Shown: positions 43,587-53,293, counted from the stretch's first letter. The stretch is DNA of 54,482 bases from Micavibrio sp. UBA7657 (GCA_002483465.1 DLHX01000008.1:1-54482), one strand, 5' to 3'. Made by a program: numbers and translations. Notes: generated by a model not told the origin, from the letters alone.

Positions 43587-44203
43587 TCGGAAAACTCTCC
43601 GGCATCATCGACAGCTTTGCAGACAATCATGCGATTTTAGACGTGAACGGCGTCGGCTATGTCGTGTTCGCCAGCCGCCGCACACTTGGCCGCATCGGCC
43701 AGCCCGGCGACCCGGCAACGCTGCTGATCGATACGCATGTTAGGGAAGACCATATTCATTTGTACGGTTTTGCCGATGTGAACGAGCAGAAATGGTTTCG
43801 TTTGTTGACGAGCGTGCAGGGTGTCGGCGCAAAGGTCGCACTCTCGATTTTAACTGCGTGTCCGGCGGAGCGTCTTGGCGTTATCATCGCCTCGCAGGAT
43901 AAAGGCGCGATTACGTCTGCCGACGGCGTTGGTCCCAAACTCGGCGTGCGGATTTTGACGGAATTAAAAGACAAGGCCGAACAGGTTGAAATCATAGCGC
44001 CATCGAAAAGCGTAAAATATAAAGAGATCGCCAGCGAACCGAAAAGCATAGATCAGGATGCGGTGTCTGCTCTCGTCAATCTCGGCTACCCACGCTCCGA
44101 TGCATATGGCGCAGTCATGCAGGCCCGCACCAAGGCGAATGATAATGATAAAGAAAATCTGCAAACGATTATCCGCATGGCGCTGAAGGAATTGAGCGCA
44201 TGA
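43583..44203 (+). CDS. ruvA: Holliday junction DNA helicase subunit RuvA
   Basis: A 206-residue tetrameric junction-binding protein. It has the OB-fold start MIGKLSGIIDSF, two helix-hairpin-helix motifs (LTSVQGVGAKVALSIL and SADGVGPKLGVRILTEL) and a C-terminal RuvB-binding domain (SALVNLGYPRSDAYGAV). It overlaps both ruvC and ruvB by 4 nt. Confidence 0.96.
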   Translation: MIGKLSGIIDSFADNHAILDVNGVGYVVFASRRTLGRIGQPGDPATLLIDTHVREDHIHLYGFADVNEQKWFRLLTSVQGVGAKVALSILTACPAERLGVIIASQDKGAITSADGVGPKLGVRILTELKDKAEQVEIIAPSKSVKYKEIASEPKSIDQDAVSALVNLGYPRSDAYGAVMQARTKANDNDKENLQTIIRMALKELSA

Positions 44204-45225
44204 CCAAGAACGCGCAGCTCGAAGCGGTAAAACAGGAATTCGAAGGCGGGCAGGAGATTGCCCTGCGCCCGTTATCCTTCGCCGATTTCGTCGGGCAGAA
44301 AGCGCTGTGCGACAATCTGAAAGTTTTCGTGAAGGCGGCAAAATCACGCCGCGACGCTATGGATCACGTTCTGCTGTTCGGTCCGCCAGGACTCGGCAAA
44401 ACAACACTCGCGCAGATTATTGCTAAGGAGCTTGGCGTCGGCTTCCGCGCAACAAGCGGGCCCGTGATTGTCAAGGCGGGCGACCTCGCTGCGCTTCTCA
44501 CCAATCTCGAGCCGAACGATGTATTATTCATCGATGAAATTCATCGCCTGAACCCGGCCATCGAAGAAATTCTCTATCCTGCGATGGAAGACCGCAAACT
44601 TGACCTCATCATCGGCGAGGGGCCGTCCGCGCGCTCGGTGCAGATTGATCTTGTGCCTTTCACTCTCATCGGCGCGACGACGCGCAGCGGCCTGCTGACC
44701 AACCCGCTGCGCGACCGCTTCGGCATTCCCGTGCGCCTGGAATTTTATACCGCAGAAGAACTTGCAAAAATCGTCGCGCGCACTGCATCGCTCCTGAATA
44801 TGAACCTGACCACAGACGGCGCAGGCGAAATCGCCAAACGGGCGAGAGGCACACCGCGCATTGCCGGAAGATTGACCCGCCGCGTCCGCGATTTCTCTGA
44901 AGGCAACAAAATCGACCGCAAGGACGTCGACGACGCGCTCAAGCGCCTCGATGTCGATTCCAGCGGCCTCGACTCCATGGACCGCCGTTATCTCTCTTGC
45001 ATCGCCGAGAATTACGGCGGCGGGCCGGTGGGAATCGAAACTCTCGCCGCATTTCTTTCCGAACAACGCGACATGGTCGAGGATGTGATCGAGCCCTATC
45101 TGATCCAGCGCGGTTTAGTCCAGCGCACGCCGCGTGGGCGGGTTCTGTCCGTTAAAGGGTTTGAATATCTGGGTATGAAGCCCCAAAATACTCCCCAGAT
45201 AGATCAGCTTTCCGAAGACGAATAA
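44200..45225 (+). CDS. ruvB: Holliday junction DNA helicase ATPase RuvB
   Basis: A 341-residue AAA+ branch-migration motor. It has the conserved LRPLSFADFVGQ start, Walker A FGPPGLGKTTLA, Walker B VLFIDEIHRLN, sensor 1 LIGATTRSGLL, the Arg finger in RDRFG, and a winged-helix C-terminus. The stop overlaps the ybgC start (TAATG). Confidence 0.97.
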   Translation: MTKNAQLEAVKQEFEGGQEIALRPLSFADFVGQKALCDNLKVFVKAAKSRRDAMDHVLLFGPPGLGKTTLAQIIAKELGVGFRATSGPVIVKAGDLAALLTNLEPNDVLFIDEIHRLNPAIEEILYPAMEDRKLDLIIGEGPSARSVQIDLVPFTLIGATTRSGLLTNPLRDRFGIPVRLEFYTAEELAKIVARTASLLNMNLTTDGAGEIAKRARGTPRIAGRLTRRVRDFSEGNKIDRKDVDDALKRLDVDSSGLDSMDRRYLSCIAENYGGGPVGIETLAAFLSEQRDMVEDVIEPYLIQRGLVQRTPRGRVLSVKGFEYLGMKPQNTPQIDQLSEDE

Positions 45226-45638
45226 TGGAACACAAATTACCCATACGCGTTTACTACGAGGACACGGATGCAGGGGGTGTTGTTTACCATGCCAACTTCA
45301 TCAAATTCGCTGAGCGGGGACGCACGGAACTCTTGCGTTTTATGGGTTTTGAGAATAAATCATTACATGAGAACCAAGGGATTTTATTCGTCGTTCGTCA
45401 TATCAATGCCGATTACCTTAAACCGGCGGTTCTCGACGACTTGCTTGAACTGCAAACCATTGTAACTCAAATCAAAAACACCAGTCTCGTGATGAAACAA
45501 TCAATTTACCGTAACTCAGACCTGATATTCACCGCGGATGTCACCGTTGTGTCGATCGACGCAGGGTCGATGAAACCCGTGCGTATTCCTGAAGGCCTGC
45601 GTGGCGGTTTCCAGAAATATCTCAAGGAAAGCAAATAG
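45225..45638 (+). CDS. ybgC: Tol-Pal-associated acyl-CoA thioesterase
   Basis: A 137-residue hot-dog thioesterase with the catalytic Asp in RVYYEDTDAGGVVYHANF. It is the usual first gene of the tol operon and here also joins ruvB by a TAATG overlap. It acts on short acyl-CoA or acyl-ACP in the cytoplasm. Confidence 0.94.
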   Translation: MEHKLPIRVYYEDTDAGGVVYHANFIKFAERGRTELLRFMGFENKSLHENQGILFVVRHINADYLKPAVLDDLLELQTIVTQIKNTSLVMKQSIYRNSDLIFTADVTVVSIDAGSMKPVRIPEGLRGGFQKYLKESK

Positions 45639-45640
45639 AC

Positions 45641-46429
45641 ATGCCAAATGAAGCAGTACCGGTTGCAGCCGTAGACGGCGTCAATCTCGGTGGGAGTTAC
45701 GCCCACGACATGACGATGATGGGCCTGTTCCTGCAGGCCGATATGATCGTGAAAGTCGTCATGATCCTCCTGGTCATGGCTTCGATCTGGAGTTGGGCCA
45801 TTATTCTGTCCAAGCGCAGCACACTGAAAAAGCTGAACCGGAAGGCGAATATTTTCGAAGATTCATTCTGGTCGGGCGAACCGCTTGATAAAATTTATTC
45901 ACGTGTGAAAAACAGCAAGCAGGACCCGCTGCTCTCGACCTTCGCTGCAGGCATGGAAGAATGGCAGGCGGGAATCTCCGCCGGTATTCCGTCGAAGGAA
46001 AGCATGCAGGCCTCGCTCCGCCAGCGCGTCGAACGCGCCATGGCCGTCGCCATCGGCCGCGAGATGAATTCGCTCGAGCGCGGCATGACATTCTTGGCCA
46101 GCGTCGGCTCGACCGCGCCGTTCATCGGTCTGTTCGGCACCGTCTGGGGGATTATGAACTCATTCTCGGCCATCGCCGCGACAAACAACACATCGCTCGC
46201 AGTCGTCGCTCCCGGTATTGCCGAAGCACTTTTCGCAACGGCGCTTGGCCTCGTCGCCGCGATTCCAGCATCGATTTTCTACAATGTGTTTTCGACGAGC
46301 CTGAACCGCTACGCCAGCAGGCTGGATGCGTTCACCGATGAATTCTCGGCAATCCTCTCGCGCCACCTCGACAGCCAGGACCGCAATGGTGGCTCAGGCT
46401 CCTCGGGCCCCACAAGGAAGGTCGCATAA
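45641..46429 (+). CDS. tolQ: Tol-Pal proton channel subunit TolQ
   Basis: A 262-residue inner-membrane protein of the MotA/TolQ/ExbB family. It has three membrane helices (about 30-50, 150-175 and 195-220), a large cytoplasmic loop, and the conserved GLFGTVWGIM and VAPGIAEALFATALGLVAAIPA motifs. It forms the proton-driven motor with TolR that energises TolA during envelope constriction. Confidence 0.96.
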   Translation: MPNEAVPVAAVDGVNLGGSYAHDMTMMGLFLQADMIVKVVMILLVMASIWSWAIILSKRSTLKKLNRKANIFEDSFWSGEPLDKIYSRVKNSKQDPLLSTFAAGMEEWQAGISAGIPSKESMQASLRQRVERAMAVAIGREMNSLERGMTFLASVGSTAPFIGLFGTVWGIMNSFSAIAATNNTSLAVVAPGIAEALFATALGLVAAIPASIFYNVFSTSLNRYASRLDAFTDEFSAILSRHLDSQDRNGGSGSSGPTRKVA

Positions 46430-46432
46430 ATC

Positions 46433-46882
46433 ATGGGCGCATCATTCGGCGGCGGAAAAACAAGAGGAAGACGGGGCCGCTCCGGCGGCACCTACAGGCC
46501 GACGTCGGAAATCAACGTCACACCACTCGTCGACGTCATGCTCGTCCTTTTGATCGTCTTCATGGTCGCCGCGCCACTCCTGACCGCCGGTGTGCCCATC
46601 GACCTGCCGAACTCCGACGCCAAGCCGATCAGTGACGAAGAAAACAAGCCCATCGAAATCACGCTCGATAAGGACGGGAAATTATTCATCGGCGAAACCG
46701 CCGTCGAACGCTCGAAACTGATCGGGCTCCTTTCCGCCATGACCGAAGGCCAGACCGACCGCCGCATTTATATCCGAGGTGACCAGAGCCTGGAATATGG
46801 CGGTATCATGGAATTGCTCGGTGCCGTCAGTGGTGCGGGCTTTACGAAGGTGGCGCTCATCTCCGAGGCCAAGTCGAGGTGA
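46433..46882 (+). CDS. tolR: Tol-Pal stator subunit TolR
   Basis: A 149-residue protein with one N-terminal membrane helix containing the proton-conducting Asp in INVTPLVDVMLVLLIVFMV, and a periplasmic ExbD/TolR domain. The N-terminus is Gly/Arg-rich. It starts 3 nt after tolQ. Confidence 0.96.
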   Translation: MGASFGGGKTRGRRGRSGGTYRPTSEINVTPLVDVMLVLLIVFMVAAPLLTAGVPIDLPNSDAKPISDEENKPIEITLDKDGKLFIGETAVERSKLIGLLSAMTEGQTDRRIYIRGDQSLEYGGIMELLGAVSGAGFTKVALISEAKSR

Positions 46883-46886
46883 TCCC

Positions 46887-47792
46887 ATGATCAACCGGAC
46901 TATGATAGACGACGACTTCCTCGGCCTTGATTCCTCCATGAAGGCCCCGGTTGTCACGTCCGCAATCCTTCATATTATCCTTTTCATCGTCACGGCCTTT
47001 GGCATTCCCTTTATCGCGCGCGATCATGAAATATTGTCACAGCCGATCAGCATCGAGATTGTACCCATCGATGAACTGACGCAGACCAACCGCGTCGCGA
47101 CGCCCGTAAAACCCAAGGAAGAGAAAAAAGAACTCCCGCCGCCCGTGCAGGAAAAACCATCGCCGCCAAAGATGGCTGAGGAAACACCCCCTGAAATCGA
47201 AAAGCCAAAACCTCCCGAGCTTAAGGAGGAGGTGAAAGAGAAACCTGTCGAACAGCTCGCGCCTCCAAAACCTGAAAAGAAAAAGGAAGAGGTTAAGCCC
47301 AAGGAAAAACCGAAGCCAAAACCTGACACGACAAAGGTCGAGAAAAAGAAGGAACAGGATTTCGATAGCCTGCTTAAAAACCTGACGCCGGACACTGAAG
47401 AAGAACAGCCTGTCGAATCCGTCGAGACGGCGGAAAACTCTGCGGTCGATTCCGCCATCGCACAATTATCCGACCGCCTGACCATGAGCGAGATGGATGC
47501 GCTCAGGCATCAGCTCCAGGGCTGCTGGAATCTCGGCGCATCCGCCGGTGGTAAATACGCCGAGGAACTAATAGTTGCAGTCCGCGTTCAGATAAACAAG
47601 GACAGAACCGTTCAAAACGCCGCCGTGGTCGATATGGGCCGTTATCAACGTGACAATGCTTTCAGGGCTGCGGCTGAGGCTGCTTTGCGCGCCTTGCGTA
47701 ATCCGCGCTGCACACCGCTTGCCGTGCCGCCAGACAAATACAACACATGGAAGAATACCATTATTAACTTCGACCCGAGTGATATGCTATAA
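46887..47792 (+). CDS. tolA: Energy-transducing protein TolA
   Basis: A 301-residue protein with an N-terminal membrane helix (about 20-42). A long Pro/Lys/Glu-rich helical or extended periplasmic domain follows (about 65-185), then a C-terminal TonB/TolA globular domain (LRHQLQGCWNLGASAGG ... YNTWKNTIINFDP). ATG 46887 lies 4 nt after tolR with GAGGTG upstream; an in-frame ATG at 46779 lies inside tolR and is rejected. It bridges TolQR to TolB and Pal. Confidence 0.92.
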   Translation: MINRTMIDDDFLGLDSSMKAPVVTSAILHIILFIVTAFGIPFIARDHEILSQPISIEIVPIDELTQTNRVATPVKPKEEKKELPPPVQEKPSPPKMAEETPPEIEKPKPPELKEEVKEKPVEQLAPPKPEKKKEEVKPKEKPKPKPDTTKVEKKKEQDFDSLLKNLTPDTEEEQPVESVETAENSAVDSAIAQLSDRLTMSEMDALRHQLQGCWNLGASAGGKYAEELIVAVRVQINKDRTVQNAAVVDMGRYQRDNAFRAAAEAALRALRNPRCTPLAVPPDKYNTWKNTIINFDPSDML

Positions 47793-47824
47793 AACCGAAT
47801 CTGCAACGCGAGAGAGTATTTGAT

Positions 47825-49141
47825 ATGAAAAGAATTTTGCCCGTTTTGTTGTTTGTCCTGGCCCTGATTCCAGTAGCCGCGCACGCCGAGCTCCGCGTTG
47901 ACGTCACGCGCGGCACGATCGAGCCGATGCCCATCGCCATCTCGCCATTCTCCGGCAGCGGCGCGGACGCAAACCTCGCTTTGGAAATGCCGAAAGTAAT
48001 TTCCAACAATCTCGCGGGCTCGGGCCTGTTCAAACCTGTTAACCCGGCGGCCTTCGTTCAGGACGCCGCATCCATCCAGCGCGATGGCGTGCGTTTCGCC
48101 GAATGGCGCGCGACGAACACACAGGCTCTTGTTACCGGCACAGTAACTTCGCTGCCGGACGGCAAAGCGCGCGTTGAATTCCGTCTCTGGGATGTTTTCG
48201 GCCAGAAACAATTAATCGGCATGGCGTATACAACGACGCAGCAGAACTGGCGCCGCATCGCGCACATCATTTCCGATGAAATCTACAAAAACCTCACCGG
48301 CGAAGACGGCTATTTCGACAGCCGCATCGTTTATGTCTCGGAAACCGGCCCGGCAACCAAACGCGTCAAGCGCCTCGCCATCATGGACCAGGACGGCGCC
48401 AACCATAAATATTTGACCGATGGCGGCAGCCTCGTCCTGACCCCGCGCTTCTCGCCGACGCGCCAGCAGGTCGCTTATATGTCGTATGAAGGCCGCGCGC
48501 CGCGCGTTTATTTGTACGACCTCGCGTCCGGTCGCCGCCAGATTCTCGGCGATTTCCCCGGCATGACGTTTGCTCCGCGCTTTTCACCTGACGGCAATAA
48601 GGTCGTCATGAGTCTCGCGCAGAACGGCAACACGGATGTTTACGTGTTAGACCTCGGCAGCCGTACGAAAAAACGCCTGACTGAAAATCCCGGCATCGAC
48701 ACCGCGCCTTCATATTCACCGGATGGCGCACGCATCGCGTTTGAATCCGACCGTGGTGGTTCGCAGCAGATTTATACGATGAATGCCGACGGCAGCAACG
48801 TGCAGCGCATCACCTTCGACAAGGGCCGCTACGGCAACCCTGTCTGGTCGCCGCGCGGTGACCTGATCGCCTTTACGCGCCAGTACCAAGGCCAGTTCTA
48901 CATCGGCGTCATCCGCCCGGACGGCTCCGGCGAGCGCCTGATTACCAACGCCTATCACGTAGAAGGCCCGAGCTGGTCGCCCAATGGCCGTGTTCTGACC
49001 TACTTCAAGGAAAGTCCCGGCAGCGGTTCGGCTCGCACGGCACGCGTCTACACCATCGACATCACCGGCTATAACGAGCGCAAGCTCGGCACGCCGCAGG
49101 ACGGCTCCGACCCGGCCTGGTCGCCCCTAAATGCGAACTAA
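47825..49141 (+). CDS. tolB: Tol-Pal periplasmic protein TolB
   Basis: A 438-residue protein with a signal peptide (cleavage near AHA-E). An N-terminal alpha/beta domain (about 22-165) is followed by a six-bladed beta-propeller with repeated FSPDG, YSPDGARIAFESDRGG and WSPRGDLIAFT motifs. It binds Pal and TolA. The pal gene normally next in line is absent: the following gene is rppH on the opposite strand with overlapping stops. Confidence 0.96.
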   Translation: MKRILPVLLFVLALIPVAAHAELRVDVTRGTIEPMPIAISPFSGSGADANLALEMPKVISNNLAGSGLFKPVNPAAFVQDAASIQRDGVRFAEWRATNTQALVTGTVTSLPDGKARVEFRLWDVFGQKQLIGMAYTTTQQNWRRIAHIISDEIYKNLTGEDGYFDSRIVYVSETGPATKRVKRLAIMDQDGANHKYLTDGGSLVLTPRFSPTRQQVAYMSYEGRAPRVYLYDLASGRRQILGDFPGMTFAPRFSPDGNKVVMSLAQNGNTDVYVLDLGSRTKKRLTENPGIDTAPSYSPDGARIAFESDRGGSQQIYTMNADGSNVQRITFDKGRYGNPVWSPRGDLIAFTRQYQGQFYIGVIRPDGSGERLITNAYHVEGPSWSPNGRVLTYFKESPGSGSARTARVYTIDITGYNERKLGTPQDGSDPAWSPLNAN

Positions 49142-49611
49142 GCAATGTCCTTGAAAAGCGTGATGACCTGTTTGTAGGTGTCGCGCTTGAAGGGCACGAT
49201 CAGGTCGATTGTCTCGGCGAGCGCAACCCATTTCCAGTTGCTGAATTCGGCAGGATCGTGATTTGCGATGTTAATGTCGGAATCCGCACCCAAAAAACGC
49301 GCCGCCACCCAGGTTTGCTCCTGACCTTTATACATCCCGCCCCATAAACGCTCGCGCATCTCATCGGGAAGGTCGTAGCGGATCTTTTTATCGGCAACGC
49401 GGATAATTTCAGCCTTGTTGCAGCCGATCTCCTCGTAGAGCTCGCGGAAGGCGGCCTGTTCAATTGTTTCGTCGCCATCGATGCCGCCCTGCGGCATCTG
49501 CCACGCACCCGGTGTATCGATGCGCTCACCAACAAAAATCTTTCCCTCCGCATTAAACAGCGCAACGCCGACGCAAGAGCGGTAAAGGTCAGTGTGCCGG
49601 TGCGGTTTCAT
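49138..49611 (-). CDS. rppH: RNA pyrophosphohydrolase RppH
   Basis: A 157-residue Nudix hydrolase that removes pyrophosphate from mRNA 5' ends to trigger decay. The Nudix box is GGIDGDETIEQAAFRELYEEIG, preceded by TPGAWQMPQ. ATG 49611 (MKPHRHTDLYRSCVG) is the family start; the longer frame upstream overlaps the yibQ-like gene in low-complexity codons. The first 23 nt overlap the end of that gene. Confidence 0.95.
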   Translation of the reverse strand: MKPHRHTDLYRSCVGVALFNAEGKIFVGERIDTPGAWQMPQGGIDGDETIEQAAFRELYEEIGCNKAEIIRVADKKIRYDLPDEMRERLWGGMYKGQEQTWVAARFLGADSDINIANHDPAEFSNWKWVALAETIDLIVPFKRDTYKQVITLFKDIA

Positions 49612-50782
49612 GATGCTCGGCGGGGGCGGCAGGTGTTGCGGGAGGAGGTGTCTCAGGCGCGTCTTTATTCGCCTGCGCCAGCGCTGAAACCGGGGCGAGG
49701 GAATAACCGCGCTCCTTAAGTGTCGCCGACCACGCGGCAACCGCATCGACAACCTTCGGATAGGGCCGCTTGATAATGCCGACAGTAAAGCCGTTATTGG
49801 TGGCTTCCATCTCAAGCGCCTTCAACCATGCTTCGGGCGATTGCGCGCCTTCCTCATAAATGGAATGGTTGCGGATATAAGGCGCTTTCTTTTCGATGGC
49901 GTTCATCTCGACACCTTCAAGCCCGGCGGGATTGATCTCGAGATAACCAATGCCGCGGTCATATCCTTCGTTCCACAAACTCTTCAGCGCCGATTGCGCA
50001 TTCAGGAACGCCGTATCCGTATAACCTGCGATCCCTGCATAACCGGACGTGCGCGAAAGTGCCCAGAGAAATTTCTCCTGGTTATATTTGAAATCGGAAT
50101 GCGCGAGCAGGGCCTGCGGACCGGGATCGGTTACAGTGGGATAATCCTGGCTCTCAACCGGCATGAAAACCCAGAATTCATGACCTTCGGCGCCAGCCAG
50201 ACTCTTCCACGTGTCCTGCGTCTGCGCATATGGATTCAAAATAAGAGAAACTTCGCCGGGCAATTTTTTCAGGGCCTCTTTGGAATCCGTCGCAGACATG
50301 CCGTAATCGAGCACCACGAGCGCAATCGCCGGGCTTCCATCAGTTGTGTAAGGCTTCTTGTAAGCGTCGTAAGGCGTCTGGCCACTTGCTGAACGCTTGG
50401 GCAACGGCCCTTGCGGAGTCATTTCTATCAAGTCGGAAGACCCATGCATAGCAGGTGCATGCTCTTGCTCAGCGGTGTGTTCATCTGCAGGTTCAGCCGG
50501 ATGTTCGGCGACGGCTTCAGGCGCGTTTACTGGTGGATGCTCTGCTAAGGGAACAGGAGCCTGGTCCTGCGGCTCCAGATGCGACGTCACAACGGCTTCG
50601 ACCTGCGGCTGCGGATTCATGCGCGTGACCTGAGCAGTTGCCGAAGCAAGGGGGGTTGCGCTTTCAGGCACGCCCCGGCTTTTGACGATTGTGACCGTGA
50701 AAATTACGACATAGACAAAAAATACGACAACGAGGCCTTGAAAAAAACCGGTAACAAAGCTGCCGTTGCGTGTCATGTCCAC
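49589..50782 (-). CDS. Divergent polysaccharide deacetylase family protein (YibQ/DUF610)
   Basis: A 397-residue protein with one N-terminal membrane helix (about 10-32) and an Ala/Pro/Glu-rich linker (about 40-120). The periplasmic NodB-like domain (about 140-365) has the family blocks ALVVLDYGMSATDS and VFMPVESQDYP. It uses a probable GTG start at 50782, with AAGGAG 9 nt upstream (ATG 50776 is the alternative). The C-terminal tail is Pro/Ala-rich. It follows ctpA, as in other alphaproteobacteria. The enzymatic activity of this family is not settled. Confidence 0.9.
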   Translation of the reverse strand: MDMTRNGSFVTGFFQGLVVVFFVYVVIFTVTIVKSRGVPESATPLASATAQVTRMNPQPQVEAVVTSHLEPQDQAPVPLAEHPPVNAPEAVAEHPAEPADEHTAEQEHAPAMHGSSDLIEMTPQGPLPKRSASGQTPYDAYKKPYTTDGSPAIALVVLDYGMSATDSKEALKKLPGEVSLILNPYAQTQDTWKSLAGAEGHEFWVFMPVESQDYPTVTDPGPQALLAHSDFKYNQEKFLWALSRTSGYAGIAGYTDTAFLNAQSALKSLWNEGYDRGIGYLEINPAGLEGVEMNAIEKKAPYIRNHSIYEEGAQSPEAWLKALEMEATNNGFTVGIIKRPYPKVVDAVAAWSATLKERGYSLAPVSALAQANKDAPETPPPATPAAPAEHHETAPAH

Positions 50783-50795
50783 GGCCGCTCGCTCC

Positions 50796-52163
50796 TTATT
50801 CGTTTGCCTTCAGCCCGCTTTTGTAAAGCGAGAGGCCATTCAGAAGATCAAGCGCGCGCATCAGCTGGTAATCCTGCACGCCTTCCTCACCCTCGACAGG
50901 CGCAGCACCGGTTTTCGGCGGTGTTTCTTCCTTGACCTTTTCCTTATCGGGCTTCGCGGCTTCTTCCTTGGCTTTGTCTTTTTCCTTGTCCGGGTTGGCA
51001 AGCGCACCGCGTAAATCGGCTTCGCTGATGCCGGTCATTTTCAGCGCTTCGATCTTGGCCGGCTCAACCAGGATATCCGGCTCGATGCCTTTAGCCTGGA
51101 TCGAACGACCCGACGGCGTGAAATAACGCGCCGTCGTCAGGCGCATAGCACCATGTCCGGGCAGCGGAATGACTGTCTGAACCGAACCCTTACCGAAGGA
51201 TTTCGTACCAAGAAGAATGGCGCGCTTGTGATCCTGCAGGGCACCCGCGACAATTTCAGAACCGGAAGCCGAACCGCCATTGATCAGAACGACGATAGGC
51301 AGGCCGTCAGCTGAATCTCCGGGCGTTGCGTTGTCGCGCTTGGTGTCGTTTTCGTGACGCCCGCGCGTGGACACGATTTCACCACGATCAATGAACGTGT
51401 CGGAAACCGAAATAGCCTGGTCGAGCAATCCGCCCGGGTTGTTCCGCATATCCAGCACATAACCAATCAAGTTCGTGCCAAGTTTCTTTTTAATTTCCTC
51501 AATCGCCTTGTTCAGGCCTGGCTGGGTGTTCTGGTTAAAGGTCGTGATGCGTATGTAGCCCGCGTTACCCTCGGTGTGGTAACGCACCGATTGAATTTTA
51601 ATGATGTCGCGTGTGAGTTCAAACGGCAGGGGATCAGGATTGCCCTCGCGGCGGATAACCAGCTTGATCGGGCTGCCGACTTTGCCGCGCATTTTATCAA
51701 CCGCGTCAGCAAGGCTGAGACCCATAACGCTTTCACCGTCGATTTCAACGATGTAATCCCCGGCCTGGATACCGGCGCGGAAAGCAGGCGTGTCATCGAT
51801 TGGCGAAACGACCTTCACGAAACCATTTTCCATCGTGACCTCGATACCGAGGCCGCCGAATTCGCCCTTCGTATTCACCTGCATTTCGGTGAAGCTGTCT
51901 TCGTTGAGATAACCGGAATGCGGGTCAAGGCTGGTCAACATGCCGTTAATCGCGCTTTCCACGAGCGTCTTGTCGTCAACCGGTTCAACATACTGGCTGC
52001 GGACACGCTCGAACACATCGCCGAAAAGGTTTAGCTGGCGGTAGGTCTCGCTATAGGCGTTCTCCTGGTCGGGTTTCCCGGCGGTTCGCTCCGCATCCGC
52101 GGCAAAGGCCGGAACCGAAAAAGCTATGACTGAGAAACCAAGCAGGGGAAGTAGATAGCGCAT
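50796..52163 (-). CDS. ctpA: Carboxy-terminal processing protease (S41)
   Basis: A 455-residue periplasmic serine protease with a signal peptide (cleavage near AFA-A). A PDZ domain covers about 100-180 (FGGLGIEVTMENGFVKVVSP). The S41 core has the nucleophile Ser in GGSASGSEIVAGALQD and the general-base Lys in GTKSFGKGSVQ. A Lys/Glu/Pro-rich insert occupies about 375-425. It follows envC in the operon. Related CtpA proteins trim peptidoglycan hydrolases, which fits the neighbour. Confidence 0.95.
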   Translation of the reverse strand: MRYLLPLLGFSVIAFSVPAFAADAERTAGKPDQENAYSETYRQLNLFGDVFERVRSQYVEPVDDKTLVESAINGMLTSLDPHSGYLNEDSFTEMQVNTKGEFGGLGIEVTMENGFVKVVSPIDDTPAFRAGIQAGDYIVEIDGESVMGLSLADAVDKMRGKVGSPIKLVIRREGNPDPLPFELTRDIIKIQSVRYHTEGNAGYIRITTFNQNTQPGLNKAIEEIKKKLGTNLIGYVLDMRNNPGGLLDQAISVSDTFIDRGEIVSTRGRHENDTKRDNATPGDSADGLPIVVLINGGSASGSEIVAGALQDHKRAILLGTKSFGKGSVQTVIPLPGHGAMRLTTARYFTPSGRSIQAKGIEPDILVEPAKIEALKMTGISEADLRGALANPDKEKDKAKEEAAKPDKEKVKEETPPKTGAAPVEGEEGVQDYQLMRALDLLNGLSLYKSGLKANE

Positions 52164-52180
52164 AAAGTTAATGTCCTTTG

Positions 52181-53293
52181 TTAACCAAGATCGGCAAATT
52201 TCGTTGCAGGATTGATAGGCCGCCCGTTGAGCCGGAGCTCGTAGTATAAAGCAGGCTTCTCTCCGGGGTTTTCGGCCCGGTGCAAGAGCCCGAGTGGTTC
52301 GCCCGCTGAAACGCTTTGGCCCACTACTGTATCAATTTTTTCCAATCCTGCAACAAGGCTATGGAAGCCTTTTTCGTGTTCCAGGATGACAATATTCCCA
52401 TAGTTTCGGAAATGCCCGGCAAAACGGACGACTCCGCCCATCGGGGCCACCACCAGCGCACCAGCGCGACCCTCAATGGAGACACCCTTACTGGGTGCGC
52501 CGAAACTGTCCGGCTCATCGTAACGTGTGCGGATAATGCCGGAAATTGGCAGCCTCGAATTACCCGATGGAACGCTGACGACTTTCTTCTCGGGCTTGCG
52601 TTGTTGCCGGTCGTTGTCTAAGCGTGTGACGAGGTCGGCAAGGCTGCGTGCCTGCTGCGAGATTTTTTTAACATTGGCTTTTTCGGATTCAAGATCAGCG
52701 TGCGTATCTTCAAAAAGTTTTTCACGCTTGTCGACGAGGCCGGCGAGTTTTTCCTGCTCGCCCGCCAGCGTTGCGGCTTCTTTCTGCTCACGCCCGCGCT
52801 TTTCTTCAAGGTCGGCGGTAATCTCGTCGAGATTTTTGAGATTTTCTTTGAGCGCATCCGCTTTTTTATAAAGGGAAGGGATGATGTCACCCATCAGCAA
52901 CGCGCTCTGCGCCGTACGAAAAGGAGCGTCTGGCCGCGCGATCATCGCCTCGGGCGGCACGCGGCGAATGCGCTCCAGCGCCAGGATAAGATCGGCCATG
53001 GACTTTCTGTCGGTCTGCAGCGCAGTTTTAATTTCTGCTTTTTCTTTTTCAAGCTCTTCAATGCGGCCTTCAAGACTTTGCAGCGATTTCTCATTGGCCT
53101 GAATTGATTTACTAACCGACACCAGCTCATTGCGCGTGCCGGACAATTCCTTTTCGATTTTTTTGACTTCCTGCTGCAGTGTCTCGGTTTTTTGCTCATG
53201 CTGTTTCAGCTTTTGCTTGAGCGACGGCTCGGCCATGACGGGTTGTGGCAGGAACGCCGCTGTTGCCAGAAAAAGCAGAAGATAACGCTGCAT
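52181..53293 (-). CDS. envC: EnvC-like murein hydrolase activator
   Basis: A 370-residue periplasmic protein with a signal peptide (cleavage near VMA-E), a long coiled coil (about 25-235) and a C-terminal LytM/M23 domain (about 255-365). The zinc ligands of active M23 enzymes are missing: SKGVSIEG replaces HxGxD, and YYELR lacks the HxH histidines. It should therefore activate amidases at the septum rather than cut peptidoglycan. It lies between rlmH and ctpA. Confidence 0.93.
   Translation of the reverse strand: MQRYLLLFLATAAFLPQPVMAEPSLKQKLKQHEQKTETLQQEVKKIEKELSGTRNELVSVSKSIQANEKSLQSLEGRIEELEKEKAEIKTALQTDRKSMADLILALERIRRVPPEAMIARPDAPFRTAQSALLMGDIIPSLYKKADALKENLKNLDEITADLEEKRGREQKEAATLAGEQEKLAGLVDKREKLFEDTHADLESEKANVKKISQQARSLADLVTRLDNDRQQRKPEKKVVSVPSGNSRLPISGIIRTRYDEPDSFGAPSKGVSIEGRAGALVVAPMGGVVRFAGHFRNYGNIVILEHEKGFHSLVAGLEKIDTVVGQSVSAGEPLGLLHRAENPGEKPALYYELRLNGRPINPATKFADLG

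Noticed and set aside
46779..46886. N-terminal extension of TolA from ATG 46779
   Set aside because: It lies inside tolR, has shadow composition, and the membrane-anchor start with an SD is at 46887.
49611..49815. N-terminal extension of RppH
   Set aside because: The 68 upstream codons are Arg/Pro-rich, overlap the YibQ-like gene in another frame and are absent from the family.
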